DNA of 64,000 nt from Bacillus tequilensis KCTC 13622 (GTDB lineage: Bacteria; Bacillota; Bacilli; Bacillales; Bacillaceae). Both the position numbers and the translations under genes were made by a program. The notes under the pieces were generated by a model that was not told where the DNA came from, did not search any database, and worked only from the letters and a program-made list of their open reading frames with translations. The stretch spans positions 62,001 through 126,000 of the forward strand of contig NZ_AYTO01000008.1 of NCBI RefSeq assembly GCF_000507145.1, in the 5' to 3' direction. Positions 1 through 8,467 of this stretch are shown here, piece by piece; position 1 is the first letter of the stretch; each line of letters begins with the position of its first letter.

Positions 1-1
1 T

Positions 2-364
2 CAATCCTTTACGACAACGATCGGGCGCCGGGTCAGCAGAGATTCACGGGAGCAGGAGCTTGAAGCGCTGTGGACTAAGCTGCAAAGCGCAGAGGCCGTT
101 GTTACTGACAGGCTTCACGGCATGATTTTTTGCGCGCTGACAGGAACGCCGTGTGTCATCATCCGCTCTTTCGACCATAAGGTGATGGAAGGCTATCAAT
201 GGCTCAAAGACATCCCATCCATGAGGCTGATTGAACATCCGGATCCGGAGCGTGTGACATCCGCAGTAAAAGAGCTGTTAACAAAAGAAACGCCTGGTGC
301 CGGCTTTCCGAGAGATGCGTATTTTAAAGGGCTGCGTGACAAAATCAGCGGTGAAGTGCAATGA
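2..364 (+). CDS. epsI: EpsI, polysaccharide pyruvyl transferase family (3' part only)
   Basis: Only the C-terminal ~120 residues are in the window; the reading frame is open from base 2. The segment carries the family motif VVTDRLHGMIF at about bases 92-130, typical of the pyruvyl transferase (PS_pyruv_trans) C-lobe. In B. subtilis EpsI belongs to the epsA-O operon that makes the biofilm exopolysaccharide and is thought to add a pyruvyl group to a sugar residue. The stop codon overlaps the epsJ start (ATGA at 361-364), as expected inside this operon. The 5' end lies outside the window. Confidence 0.93.
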   Translation, partial: QSFTTTIGRRVSRDSREQELEALWTKLQSAEAVVTDRLHGMIFCALTGTPCVIIRSFDHKVMEGYQWLKDIPSMRLIEHPDPERVTSAVKELLTKETPGAGFPRDAYFKGLRDKISGEVQ

Positions 365-1395
365 CTCCGCTCGCCAGCGTTATAGTCCCGATGTATAATG
401 TTGAACCATTTATAGAGGAGTGCATTGATTCTCTGCAGCGTCAAACGCTTTCTGATATTGAAATCATCCTCGTGAATGACGGCTCGCCGGATCGTTCTGG
501 CGAGCTTGCAGAGAACTATGCAAAACGAGATGCGAGAATCCGGGTCATCCATCAGACAAACGGCGGGCTGAGTGCTGCGCGAAATGCGGGAATAAGAGCC
601 GCAAAGGGGACGTACATCGGCTTTGTTGACGGAGACGATTATGTATCTTCCGACATGTTCCAGAGGCTGATAGAAGAAGCAGAGCAAAATCAGCTAGACA
701 TCGCCGGGTGCGGTTTTTACAAGCAGTCAGCGGACGGGCAGACTTATGTGCCGCCGCAGCTTGACACAAACCGCGTGCTGACAAAACCGGAAATTGCCGA
801 ACGGCTCAAACATGCTCACGAAACGAGATTTATATGGTATGTATGGCGTTATGTGTATCGCCGTGAGCTTTTGGATAGAACCAATCTGATGTTTGATGAA
901 GACATCCGTTTTGCTGAAGATTCTCCCTTCAATTTGTCCGCTTTTTGCGGAGCGAAACGGGTGAAAATGCTGGATGAAGGCTTGTACATCTATCGTGAAA
1001 ACCCGAACAGCCTGACAGAAGTTCCTTATAAGCCGGCGATGGATGAACAGATTCAAAAGCAATACCAGGCGAAAATGGCATTCTACAATCATCACGGCTT
1101 AGCGGGTGCATGCAAAGAAGATTTGAATGTGTACATATGCAGGCACCAGCTTCCGATGCTTTTGGCAAACGCCTGTGCTTCTCCGAATCCGCCGAAAGAC
1201 ATCAAAAAGCAGATCAGACGGATTTTGTCCTATCACATGGTGCGCCAGGCTGTCAGACATACACCGGTTCAGCATAAGCAATTATTAAGAGGTGAGCGTT
1301 TGGTATTAGCACTGTGCAAATGGCGGCTCATATTTCTCATCAAGCTGTTTTTCGAGCAGCGGGGAACAATGAAAGGCAGTGCGAAGCAGGCATGA
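361..1395 (+). CDS. epsJ: EpsJ, family 2 glycosyltransferase of exopolysaccharide synthesis
   Basis: 344 residues. The GT-A domain is at residues ~1-230: it opens SVIVPMYNVEPFIEECIDSL, has VNDGSPD for nucleotide binding, the GGLSAARNAG motif, and the metal-binding DGDD near residue 90. A second acidic motif, FAEDSPF, lies around residue 185. The protein should transfer a sugar from a nucleotide donor to the lipid-linked EPS repeat at the inner membrane face. Its start overlaps the epsI stop by 4 bases and its stop overlaps epsK by 4, so translation is coupled along the operon. The C-terminus is basic (RGTMKGSAKQA). Donor and acceptor cannot be told from sequence. Confidence 0.94.
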   Translation: MTPLASVIVPMYNVEPFIEECIDSLQRQTLSDIEIILVNDGSPDRSGELAENYAKRDARIRVIHQTNGGLSAARNAGIRAAKGTYIGFVDGDDYVSSDMFQRLIEEAEQNQLDIAGCGFYKQSADGQTYVPPQLDTNRVLTKPEIAERLKHAHETRFIWYVWRYVYRRELLDRTNLMFDEDIRFAEDSPFNLSAFCGAKRVKMLDEGLYIYRENPNSLTEVPYKPAMDEQIQKQYQAKMAFYNHHGLAGACKEDLNVYICRHQLPMLLANACASPNPPKDIKKQIRRILSYHMVRQAVRHTPVQHKQLLRGERLVLALCKWRLIFLIKLFFEQRGTMKGSAKQA

Positions 1396-2909
1396 AATTC
1401 ACGATCAACTTCAGCGCTAATCTTGCGGCATTCCTCTTGTCCGTTTTCCTGTCGGTCTGGATGACGCCTTTCATTGTGAAAACGCTTGGTGTGGAAGCGT
1501 TCGGCTTTGTTCATTTAACACAAAACGTGATTAATTACTTTTCAATTATCACCGTAGCGCTCAGCTCAGTTGTCGTACGCTTCTTTTCTGTCGCCGCCCA
1601 CAGAGGAGAGCGGGAAAAAGCAAATGCGTATATCAGCAATTATTTGGCGGCGTCTGTTTTGATTTCATTGCTTCTTTTGCTGCCGCTTGCGGGCTCGGCT
1701 TTTTTGATTGACCGGGTGATGAACGTGCCGCCGGCGCTCTTGGCTGATGTGCGTTTGTCGATTTTGATAGGCAGTCTGCTGTTTATTTTAACGTTTTTGA
1801 TGGCGGGGTTCGGCGCTGCACCCTTTTATGCCAACCGCCTTTATATCACCAGCACCATTCAGGCGGTGCAAATGCTTGTACGCGTTTTGTCTGTGCTGCT
1901 TTTGTTTGCATGTTTTGCGCCGAAAATCTGGCAGATCCAGCTTGCGGCTTTAGCTGGCGCTGTCATAGCAGCTGTGCTGTCTTTCTATTTCTTCAAAAAA
2001 CTGATTCCGTGGTTCTCGTTTCGTATGAAGGATCTTTCTTTCCGAATAAGCAAGGAGCTGTTTCAAGCAGGCGCGTGGAACTCCGTCAATCAAATCGGCG
2101 TTCTGCTTTTTTTGCAGATTGATCTATTAACCGCCAATTTGGTGCTGGGGGCGTCTGCAGCCGGGAAGTACGCGGCGATTATCCAGTTTCCGCTGCTGCT
2201 GCGAAGCTTGGCTGGAACGGTCGCATCTCTGTTTGCGCCGCTTATGACTTCGTATTACTCAAAAGGCGATATGGACGGATTGGTGGATTACGCCAATAAG
2301 GCGGTGAGGCTGAACGGTCTTCTGCTCGCGCTTCCTGCTGCCTTATTGGGCGGATTGGCGGGGCCTTTTCTGACGATTTGGCTCGGGCCATCCTTTTTGT
2401 CTATAGCACCGCTTTTATATATTCATGCCGGATACTTGGTGGTCAGCCTCGCCTTTATGCCGCTGTTTTATATAGCGACCGCTTTTAATAAACAAAAAAC
2501 ACCGGCGATTGTGACCCTGCTGCTAGGTGCGGTGAATGTGGTGCTGGCTGTCGCGCTGAGCGGTCCGGCTCATCTCGGCCTGTACGGCATTACATTGGCA
2601 GGGGCGATTTCCCTTATTTTAAAAAATGCCATCTTTACGCCGCTTTATGTATCCCGCATTACCGGCTATAAAAAGCACGTGTTCTTCAAAGGCATCATCG
2701 GGCCTCTTTCAGCCGCTGTGTTTGCCTGGGCGGTTTGTGAGGCGATCCGGTTCGTTGTGAAGATTGACGGCTGGGCATCACTGATAGCGGCGGGAATGAC
2801 AGTCAGCTGCTGCTACGCCATTTTCGCGTTTACGCTTGTTTGTACGAAAGAGGAAAGACAGCTGGTACTGAAACGGTTGCGAAAAACGAAAGGAGCTGTG
2901 AATCTTTGA
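1392..2909 (+). CDS. epsK: EpsK, MOP-type polysaccharide flippase
   Basis: 505 residues from ATG 1392, which overlaps the epsJ stop as ATGA; an in-frame extension upstream would lie inside epsJ and is rejected. The protein is almost entirely hydrophobic, with about 12-14 membrane segments typical of the MATE/Wzx (MOP) superfamily. Family members flip lipid-linked repeat units to the outer face of the membrane, so EpsK is the likely EPS flippase. The length equals B. subtilis EpsK. The end overlaps the TTG start of epsL (TTGA, 2906-2909). Confidence 0.93.
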   Translation: MKFTINFSANLAAFLLSVFLSVWMTPFIVKTLGVEAFGFVHLTQNVINYFSIITVALSSVVVRFFSVAAHRGEREKANAYISNYLAASVLISLLLLLPLAGSAFLIDRVMNVPPALLADVRLSILIGSLLFILTFLMAGFGAAPFYANRLYITSTIQAVQMLVRVLSVLLLFACFAPKIWQIQLAALAGAVIAAVLSFYFFKKLIPWFSFRMKDLSFRISKELFQAGAWNSVNQIGVLLFLQIDLLTANLVLGASAAGKYAAIIQFPLLLRSLAGTVASLFAPLMTSYYSKGDMDGLVDYANKAVRLNGLLLALPAALLGGLAGPFLTIWLGPSFLSIAPLLYIHAGYLVVSLAFMPLFYIATAFNKQKTPAIVTLLLGAVNVVLAVALSGPAHLGLYGITLAGAISLILKNAIFTPLYVSRITGYKKHVFFKGIIGPLSAAVFAWAVCEAIRFVVKIDGWASLIAAGMTVSCCYAIFAFTLVCTKEERQLVLKRLRKTKGAVNL

Positions 2910-3514
2910 TCCTGAAACGATTTTTTGATCTGACGGCCGCCACTCTTTTATTGTGCTGCACAAGTATTATCATTTTGTTCACCATCGCCGTTATCAGGCT
3001 GAGAATAGGATCACCTGTCTTCTTTAAGCAAGTAAGGCCGGGCCAGAACGGCAAGCCGTTCACCCTTTATAAATTCCGAACGATGACGGATGAACGGGAC
3101 AGTGAAGGAAACCTGCTGCCCGATGAAGTCAGGCTGACGAAAACGGGCAGGCTGATCAGAAAGCTGAGCATTGATGAGCTTCCGCAGCTGCTGAATGTCC
3201 TAAAAGGCGATCTGAGCCTTGTCGGCCCGCGGCCGCTTTTGATGGACTATCTTCCGCTTTATACAGTAAAGCAGGCCCGGCGCCATGAGGTGAAGCCCGG
3301 TATCACAGGCTGGGCGCAAATCAATGGCAGAAACGCGATTTCCTGGGAAAAGAAATTTGAATTAGATGTTTGGTACGTTGACAATCGGTCATTTTTTCTC
3401 GATTTAAAAATTTTATGTTTGACGGTGCGAAAAGTACTCGTTTCTGAAGGGATTCAGCAAACCAATCATGTGACCGCGGAACGCTTTACCGGAAGCGGAG
3501 ATGTGTCCTCATGA
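2906..3514 (+). CDS. epsL: EpsL, undecaprenyl-phosphate sugar phosphotransferase
   Basis: 202 residues from a TTG start at 2906 that overlaps the epsK stop and follows a good Shine-Dalgarno (AAAGGAGCTG). A longer in-frame ATG at 2840 is rejected because it lies inside epsK. The protein has one N-terminal membrane anchor (residues ~7-35) and then the bacterial sugar-transferase (PglC/WbaP C-domain) signature: KFRTMTDERD, KTGRLIRKLSIDELPQLLNV, LVGPRPLLMDY and KPGITGWAQINGRN. It starts EPS repeat synthesis by placing a sugar phosphate on undecaprenyl phosphate. Confidence 0.94.
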   Translation: MILKRFFDLTAATLLLCCTSIIILFTIAVIRLRIGSPVFFKQVRPGQNGKPFTLYKFRTMTDERDSEGNLLPDEVRLTKTGRLIRKLSIDELPQLLNVLKGDLSLVGPRPLLMDYLPLYTVKQARRHEVKPGITGWAQINGRNAISWEKKFELDVWYVDNRSFFLDLKILCLTVRKVLVSEGIQQTNHVTAERFTGSGDVSS

Positions 3515-4149
3515 GAAACGTTGCCATTGTGGGTGACGGGGGACACGGAAAGGTGATTAGAGAGTTGATTAACGCCCGGCCAGACACACGCTTAGCTGCT
3601 GTGCTGGATGATAAATTCAGAACGCTTGAATCCGGAAAAGAGTGGTACACAGGTCCGCCGGAAGCCGTTATTGAATTGCGTAAGCTCATTCCCGATGTGC
3701 TCTTTCTGATCGCAATCGGAAACAACAGTGTCAGAAAAAAGCTGGCAGAGCGGCTGAGACTGAAAAAAGAAAATTTCATTACATTGATTCACCCATCAGC
3801 CATCGTCAGCGAGTCGGCTGTCATCGGGGAAGGGACCGTGATTATGGCGGGCGCGATTATTCAGGCGGACGCGCGTATCGGCGCCCACTGCATCATCAAT
3901 ACGGGCGCAGTGGCGGAGCATGATAATCAAATCAGTGATTACGTCCATCTTTCCCCGCGAGTCACGCTGTCAGGAGCAGTTGCCGTTCAGGAAGGCGCCC
4001 ACCTTGGAACCGGTGCTTCTGTCATTCCGCAGCTCACAATCGGGGCCTGGAGCACTGTGGGCGCCGGCTCCGCGGTGATCCGTTCCATACCGGACCGGGC
4101 AACGGCGGCCGGTGCCCCGGCGCGCACGATTTCTTCCATTCAAACATAA
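3511..4149 (+). CDS. epsM: EpsM, PglD-like UDP-amino-sugar acetyltransferase
   Basis: 212 residues, starting with ATGA overlap on epsL. The N-terminal ~75 residues form the PglD-type nucleotide-sugar binding domain (VAIVGDGGHGKVI). The rest is a left-handed beta-helix with hexapeptide repeats (VIGEGTVIMAGAIIQADARIG) and the catalytic-base region NTGAVAEHDNQI. With EpsC and EpsN it should make UDP-N,N'-diacetylbacillosamine: EpsM acetylates the C4 amine added by EpsN. The C-terminus stops after SSIQT, about four residues short of the 168 protein as remembered. Confidence 0.93.
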   Translation: MRNVAIVGDGGHGKVIRELINARPDTRLAAVLDDKFRTLESGKEWYTGPPEAVIELRKLIPDVLFLIAIGNNSVRKKLAERLRLKKENFITLIHPSAIVSESAVIGEGTVIMAGAIIQADARIGAHCIINTGAVAEHDNQISDYVHLSPRVTLSGAVAVQEGAHLGTGASVIPQLTIGAWSTVGAGSAVIRSIPDRATAAGAPARTISSIQT

Positions 4150-4166
4150 ACACAAAGGATGATTAT

Positions 4167-5333
4167 ATGAATAAAAAAATCTATTTATCTCCCCCTCATA
4201 TGAGCGGCAGAGAGGAGCGCTTTATTTCAGAAGCCTTTCGTTCAAACTGGATTGCGCCGCTTGGTCCGCTCGTGAATACATTTGAAGAACAACTGGCTGA
4301 ACGCGTCGGCGCAAAAGGAGCCGCTGCGGTCAGCTCAGGAACGGCGGCGATTCATCTGGCGCTGCGTTTGCTTGAGATAAAAGAAGGAGACAGCGTGTTT
4401 TGCCAGTCCTTCACATTTGTGGCAACCGCCAACCCGATTTTGTATGAAAAAGCGGTGCCCGTCTTTATTGATTCTGAGCCTGATACGTGGAATATGTCGC
4501 CGAAAGCCCTTGAAAAAGCGCTGGAGGATGCGAAAAGAAACGGAAAGCTGCCAAAAGCGGTCATTGCCGTCAATCTATATGGGCAAAGCGCGAAAATGGA
4601 TGAAATCGTCAGCCTGTGTGATGCATACGGAGTACCTGTGATTGAGGACGCAGCTGAATCTCTTGGCACAGTTTATAAAGGGAAGCAAAGCGGGACATTT
4701 GGACGCTTCGGCATTTTTTCATTTAACGGGAACAAAATCATCACCACATCAGGCGGCGGGATGCTCGTTTCAGACGATGAAGCCGCCATTGAGAAAGCAA
4801 GATTTCTCGCCTCGCAGGCCCGTGACCCGGCTGTTCATTATCAGCACAGCCAAATCGGGCACAATTACAGGCTGAGCAATATCCTCGCCGGCATAGGCAT
4901 TGCCCAGCTTGAAGTGCTGGATGAGCGGGTGGAGAAAAGAAGGGCCATTTTTACGAGATATAAACACGCACTAGGTCACATAAACGGCGTCCGCTTTATG
5001 CCGGAGCATGCAGCAGGCGTATCCAACCGCTGGCTTACCACGCTCACACTTGATAACGGACTGAACCCGTATGACGCGGTTCAGCGGCTTGCAGAAGAAA
5101 ACATTGAAGCGCGTCCGCTGTGGAAGCCGCTCCATACCCAGCCGCTATTTAAGAGCTCTTTATTTTATTCTCATGAAGATACAGGAAGCATATGCGATGA
5201 TCTTTTCAAGCGAGGGATCTGTCTTCCATCAGGGTCAAATCTGACGGAAGAAGAGCAAGACAGGGTCATTGATGTGCTCGTACACTTATTCCAAACTGGC
5301 GAGGTGAAAACATGGACAGCAAGCATTCGATGA
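4167..5333 (+). CDS. epsN: EpsN, PLP-dependent UDP-4-keto-sugar aminotransferase
   Basis: 388 residues, ATG after the Shine-Dalgarno AAAGGATG. It is a DegT/DnrJ/EryC1 fold-type I aminotransferase: SSGTAAIHLALRLL, the cofactor-binding EDAAESLG, and the PLP-lysine context FSFNGNKIITTSGGG. In B. subtilis it aminates the 4-keto sugar formed by EpsC, ahead of EpsM acetylation. It gives a useful internal comparison for the two DegT aminotransferases at 47-50 kb. Its 3' end overlaps epsO by 22 bases. Confidence 0.94.
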   Translation: MNKKIYLSPPHMSGREERFISEAFRSNWIAPLGPLVNTFEEQLAERVGAKGAAAVSSGTAAIHLALRLLEIKEGDSVFCQSFTFVATANPILYEKAVPVFIDSEPDTWNMSPKALEKALEDAKRNGKLPKAVIAVNLYGQSAKMDEIVSLCDAYGVPVIEDAAESLGTVYKGKQSGTFGRFGIFSFNGNKIITTSGGGMLVSDDEAAIEKARFLASQARDPAVHYQHSQIGHNYRLSNILAGIGIAQLEVLDERVEKRRAIFTRYKHALGHINGVRFMPEHAAGVSNRWLTTLTLDNGLNPYDAVQRLAEENIEARPLWKPLHTQPLFKSSLFYSHEDTGSICDDLFKRGICLPSGSNLTEEEQDRVIDVLVHLFQTGEVKTWTASIR

Positions 5334-6280
5334 TCGGCCTAAAACAGAAACTGTCCGGGCTGCTCGACATCATTCCGAAACAATCCGAAATCATATACGC
5401 TGACTATCCTCTATACGGAAATGTAGGGGATTTATTTATTATGAAGGGGACAGAAGCCTTTTTTAAGGAACACGGAATACGGGTCAAGAAACGCTGGAAT
5501 CCCGACAATTTCCCCGTCGGCCGAAAGCTCGACCCGAATCTCATCATCGTCTGCCAGGGAGGCGGCAACTTTGGGGATTTGTATCCGTATTATCAAAGCT
5601 TTAGAGAGAAGATCATCCAAACCTATCCGAACCATAAAATTGTGATCTTGCCGCAATCGATTTATTTCCAAAACGAAGACAATCTCAAACGGACGGCGGA
5701 GATATGTTCTAAGCATGCAAACCTCCATATCATCACAAGGGAAAACGTCTCCTATGCTACGGCACGGGCTTATTTTATAAGCAATCACATTAGGCTTCTG
5801 CCTGACATGGCTCATCAGCTGTTTCCCGTCGTTCCCACGGAGCAGCCGCTCAACCAAAAGCTGAAATTTATCAGAACAGATCATGAAGCGAATAGGGAGC
5901 TTCAGGAACACGCAAAAGCGGAAAGCTACGACTGGCGCACGGTGCTGTCAGCTTCAGACCGCAGGACGATCGCTTTTCTGCAAACATTGAACGTTCTGAA
6001 CAAAAAAGCGGGCAACCCTCTGCCCATCGCGTATATATGGGAAAAATACTCGGATTATATCGTCAAAAAAGCGATTCGTTTTTTCAGCCGTTACGAATCG
6101 GTGGAAACATCCAGACTGCACGGCCACATCCTGTCTTCTCTTCTTCAAAAAGAAAACACGGTTATTGATAATTCGTACGGGAAAAACGCCAATTACTATC
6201 ACACCTGGATGGAAGGAGTGCCAAACACCCGGCTCATCCAGAACGCCTCAAAGAAAGAAAACCTTCCTGCTCACATGTGA
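5312..6280 (+). CDS. epsO: EpsO, polysaccharide pyruvyl transferase family
   Basis: 322 residues, last gene of the eps operon. Family features are YADYPLYGNVGDLFIMKG near the N-terminus, the CQGGGNFGDLYP glycine-rich loop, the IILPQS-like ILPQSIYF strand and ETSRLHGHILSSLL near the C-terminus. It is paralogous in family to EpsI and is expected to pyruvylate a sugar in the EPS. The start lies 22 bases inside epsN. The stop codon sits within the hairpin that ends the operon. Confidence 0.93.
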   Translation: MDSKHSMIGLKQKLSGLLDIIPKQSEIIYADYPLYGNVGDLFIMKGTEAFFKEHGIRVKKRWNPDNFPVGRKLDPNLIIVCQGGGNFGDLYPYYQSFREKIIQTYPNHKIVILPQSIYFQNEDNLKRTAEICSKHANLHIITRENVSYATARAYFISNHIRLLPDMAHQLFPVVPTEQPLNQKLKFIRTDHEANRELQEHAKAESYDWRTVLSASDRRTIAFLQTLNVLNKKAGNPLPIAYIWEKYSDYIVKKAIRFFSRYESVETSRLHGHILSSLLQKENTVIDNSYGKNANYYHTWMEGVPNTRLIQNASKKENLPAHM

Positions 6281-6292
6281 GCGGAAGGTTTA
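6258..6292. terminator. eps operon / yvfG convergent terminator hairpin
   Basis: Left arm AAACCTTCC(T)GCTCACA pairs with TGTGAGCGGAAGGTTT with a single bulged T. The stem spans the epsO stop codon, touches the yvfG stop codon and is followed by TATTTTG. It can serve both strands. Confidence 0.8.
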
Positions 6293-6508
6293 TTTTGATT
6301 CTCCCCGTTTGACTTTGTTGTACGCTTCATCTAAATGCTGAATCCGTTTCAAGACGACTGCGTTTTTTGTCAGCTGGTCCTGCACAAGCGTTGAGACGAC
6401 GGAACGGTAGTAGCTGTTCATCGCGTGGATTTTATCCTCAGACTGATTCATTTCAATATGCTGTTTGAAATTCTCAATAAAATAAGGGACGGAAAAAAGT
6501 TCAGACAT
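6290..6508 (-). CDS. yvfG: YvfG, small conserved protein
   Basis: 72 residues on the minus strand, convergent with epsO and divergent from sigL. The protein is charged and probably helical (SELFSVPYFIENFKQHIEMNQ...), with no membrane segment and no cysteines. It matches the small B. subtilis YvfG in size and place; its function is unknown to me. A GGAG lies about 12 bases before the ATG. It shares its terminator hairpin with the eps operon. Confidence 0.85.
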   Translation of the reverse strand: MSELFSVPYFIENFKQHIEMNQSEDKIHAMNSYYRSVVSTLVQDQLTKNAVVLKRIQHLDEAYNKVKRGESK

Positions 6509-6586
6509 TTCTTTGGCAGCTCCTTTTTCATAAATGTATACGGTGTGATCTCAATCATGTAAAATGAAGAAAGGGGAGTGAGCAAG

Positions 6587-7897
6587 ATGGATATGAAACT
6601 TCAGCAAGTACAAGTATTAAAGCCTCAACTGACACAGGAGCTCAGGCAGGCCATCACGCTGCTAGGCTATCATTCGGCAGAACTCGCCGAATACATTGAT
6701 GAGCTCTCACTGGAAAACCCTCTTATTGAACGAAAGGAAACAGACACACCGCCACTATCTTACCATAAAACAAACAAAAACAGGATGAATGCACAGGAAG
6801 CGGGCCTTCAACTAAGTGATCCGCAAAAAACATTGCAGGATGCGTTAAAACACCAGTCACTCGATATGAATCTGACAAAGACTGAAAAAAAGATTTTCAA
6901 TTATCTGATTCATTCGCTTGATTCGAATGGGTATTTAGAAGATGAAGTGGAGGAGGCAGCGCGGCGCCTATCTGTTTCGACAGAGGAAACGGAAGCTGTT
7001 TTGGCAAAACTCCAGTTATTAGAGCCGGCTGGTATCGGCGCAAGATCTCTGCAAGAATGCATTCTGCTTCAATTAAAACGGCTGCCGAACAGAAATGAAC
7101 AAGCGGAAATGCTTGTTTCAGCTCATTTTGATGATTTTGCACAAAAAAAATGGAAAACGCTTTCAAATGAAACTGGAATTCCGCTTCATGTCATTCAGGA
7201 TATCTCTGATAGCATCAGTGCGCTTCATCCAAGACCAGGCCTTCTGTTTGCACGGCCAGAGCAAGATATGTATATCGAGCCCGACGTTTTTATCACCGTG
7301 AAAAACGGGCACATCGCAGCGGAGCTGAATACCCGCTCGTTTCCTGATATTGAACTGCAACCGCAGTACAGCGCGCTGTTATCATCCGGCTCCTGCCAGG
7401 ACACCGCCTCTTATTTATCTGCGAAATATCAGGAATGGCGCTGGCTGAGCCGTGCGCTGCGGCAGCGAAAACAGACGATTACGAGAATTGTCAATGAGCT
7501 GATCGCACGCCAAAAGGATTTCTTTCTGAAAGGGCGAAGCGCAATGAAGCCGCTGACTCTCAGGGAGATAGCGGACCGCCTAAGCCTTCATGAATCAACT
7601 GTGAGCCGGGCAATTAAAGGGAAAACGATACAAACGCCGTACGGACTGTTTGAGATGAAACTCTTTTTCTCAGCAAAAGCTGAGGCTTCAGGAGATGGAG
7701 ATGCGTCTAACTACGCAGTCAAAACGCATCTTCAAGAACTTATCAATCAAGAAGACAAAACAAAACCGCTTTCAGATCAAAAGATTGCCGATTTGCTATG
7801 TGAACAGCGCGGGATCCAAATCTCCAGACGAACCGTGGCAAAATACCGCGATCAAATGAACATTCCGTCATCAGCAGCAAGAAAACGATATAAATAA
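6587..7897 (+). CDS. sigL: SigL, RNA polymerase sigma-54 factor
   Basis: 436 residues from ATG 6587, chosen because AAGGGGAG (6571-6578) is well spaced from it; a GTG at 6578 overlaps that site. Three regions can be seen. The N-terminal activator-interacting domain is glutamine/leucine rich (KLQQVQVLKPQLTQELRQAI). The core-binding domain is at ~85-280. The C-terminal DNA-binding part has an HTH (LSLHESTVSRAIKGK) and the RpoN box (SRRTVAKYRDQ, ~416-426). Sigma-54 directs activator-dependent -24/-12 promoters, in Bacillus for levanase, arginine/ornithine and branched-chain amino acid catabolism and acetoin use. It is followed by the first copy of a duplicated terminator. Confidence 0.97.
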   Translation: MDMKLQQVQVLKPQLTQELRQAITLLGYHSAELAEYIDELSLENPLIERKETDTPPLSYHKTNKNRMNAQEAGLQLSDPQKTLQDALKHQSLDMNLTKTEKKIFNYLIHSLDSNGYLEDEVEEAARRLSVSTEETEAVLAKLQLLEPAGIGARSLQECILLQLKRLPNRNEQAEMLVSAHFDDFAQKKWKTLSNETGIPLHVIQDISDSISALHPRPGLLFARPEQDMYIEPDVFITVKNGHIAAELNTRSFPDIELQPQYSALLSSGSCQDTASYLSAKYQEWRWLSRALRQRKQTITRIVNELIARQKDFFLKGRSAMKPLTLREIADRLSLHESTVSRAIKGKTIQTPYGLFEMKLFFSAKAEASGDGDASNYAVKTHLQELINQEDKTKPLSDQKIADLLCEQRGIQISRRTVAKYRDQMNIPSSAARKRYK

Positions 7898-7923
7898 AAT
7901 CCTCCCGTGACGGGAGGATTTTA
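7896..7923. terminator. sigL terminator (copy 1 of a duplicated hairpin)
   Basis: CCTCCCG-TGA-CGGGAGG hairpin (7901-7917) preceded by AAAAT and followed by ATTTTA, so it can act on both strands. Bases 7901-7922 recur exactly at 9655-9676. Confidence 0.85.
7901..7922 (+). repeat. 22-bp direct repeat, left copy (sigL terminator)
   Basis: Identical over 22 bases to 9655-9676. The two copies bracket 1.7 kb that does not belong to the sigL-lutP junction as I know it from B. subtilis 168. Confidence 0.85.
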
Positions 7924-8084
7924 CTAATGTAAGGGGAGACGACTTACGACCAACTCTCCTGTTTGAACGCCCTCACATCCTGTAAAAATTGTGTCTAGAC
8001 ATCAAACGTGTATGAGAAAATGATTTTTTATAAGGAAGTTTTCCATGAAAAAATGGAACTTTATCTTCGGTCTAAACGATTCAG
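7924..8084. other. Intergenic stretch inside the inserted segment, with a 23-codon ORF
   Basis: No recognisable gene. It holds GGAAGTTTTCCATG, a plausible ribosome site (AAGGAAG) and an ATG at 8045 opening a 23-codon frame (MKKWNFIFGLND...) that stops at 8116. This may be the relic of a gene start, or chance. An imperfect inverted repeat AAGTTTTCCAT / ATGGAACTTT surrounds the ATG. Confidence 0.3.
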
Positions 8085-8378
8085 TTAATTGTTTTTTTGT
8101 TCATTTTGAGCAGTGAATTTATAATAAGCGACATTTTCACCAGACTTTAATTTTTTTGGAACTGAATATGGGCGGTATTCCCAATAACCGAGATATGCTG
8201 CTGTTGACATAGAATGATTACCTGTAATCTCGCTTACTGCTTTAGCAGATGGAGTGAAGGTAAAAGCAGTGAACAACATCACAGATAAAACAATGAAACT
8301 AGTAAAAGAAACATACAACTTTTTTATTATTATTATATAACCATTTTTTATTACGAACGCCCCTAGATTATATGTCAT
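8085..8378 (-). pseudogene. Truncated small secreted protein gene (YjcN-like), probably not functional
   Basis: An open frame of 97 codons reads through a signal peptide (KKLYVSFTSFIVLSVMLFTAFTFTPSAKAVS) into NHSMSTAAYLGYWEYRPYSVPKKLKSGENVAYYKFTA. This looks like the start of an extracellular beta-sandwich (pre-peptidase-type) domain. It stops abruptly in a lysine/asparagine run (NEQKNN). The usual start before KKLYVSF is missing: the codons there are four ATA, with no ATG/GTG/TTG and no ribosome site, and the only ATG is 18 codons upstream. Both ends therefore look decayed. From memory it resembles B. subtilis YjcN, which neighbours yjcM; that assignment is tentative. Confidence 0.5.
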
Positions 8379-8467
8379 ATTACATTATTTTCCTTTATAA
8401 TTGTTAAAAAATTGATTTATTTGTCGATATCAACCATAACAAAGTAAATGTGAAAAGAGGAAATGGT

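Noticed and set aside
196-687. 163-codon minus-strand frame under epsI/epsJ
   Set aside because: Antisense shadow of two well-recognised genes. The same holds for long antisense frames under gapA, pgk, tpiA, pgm and eno, which arise from their biased codon use.
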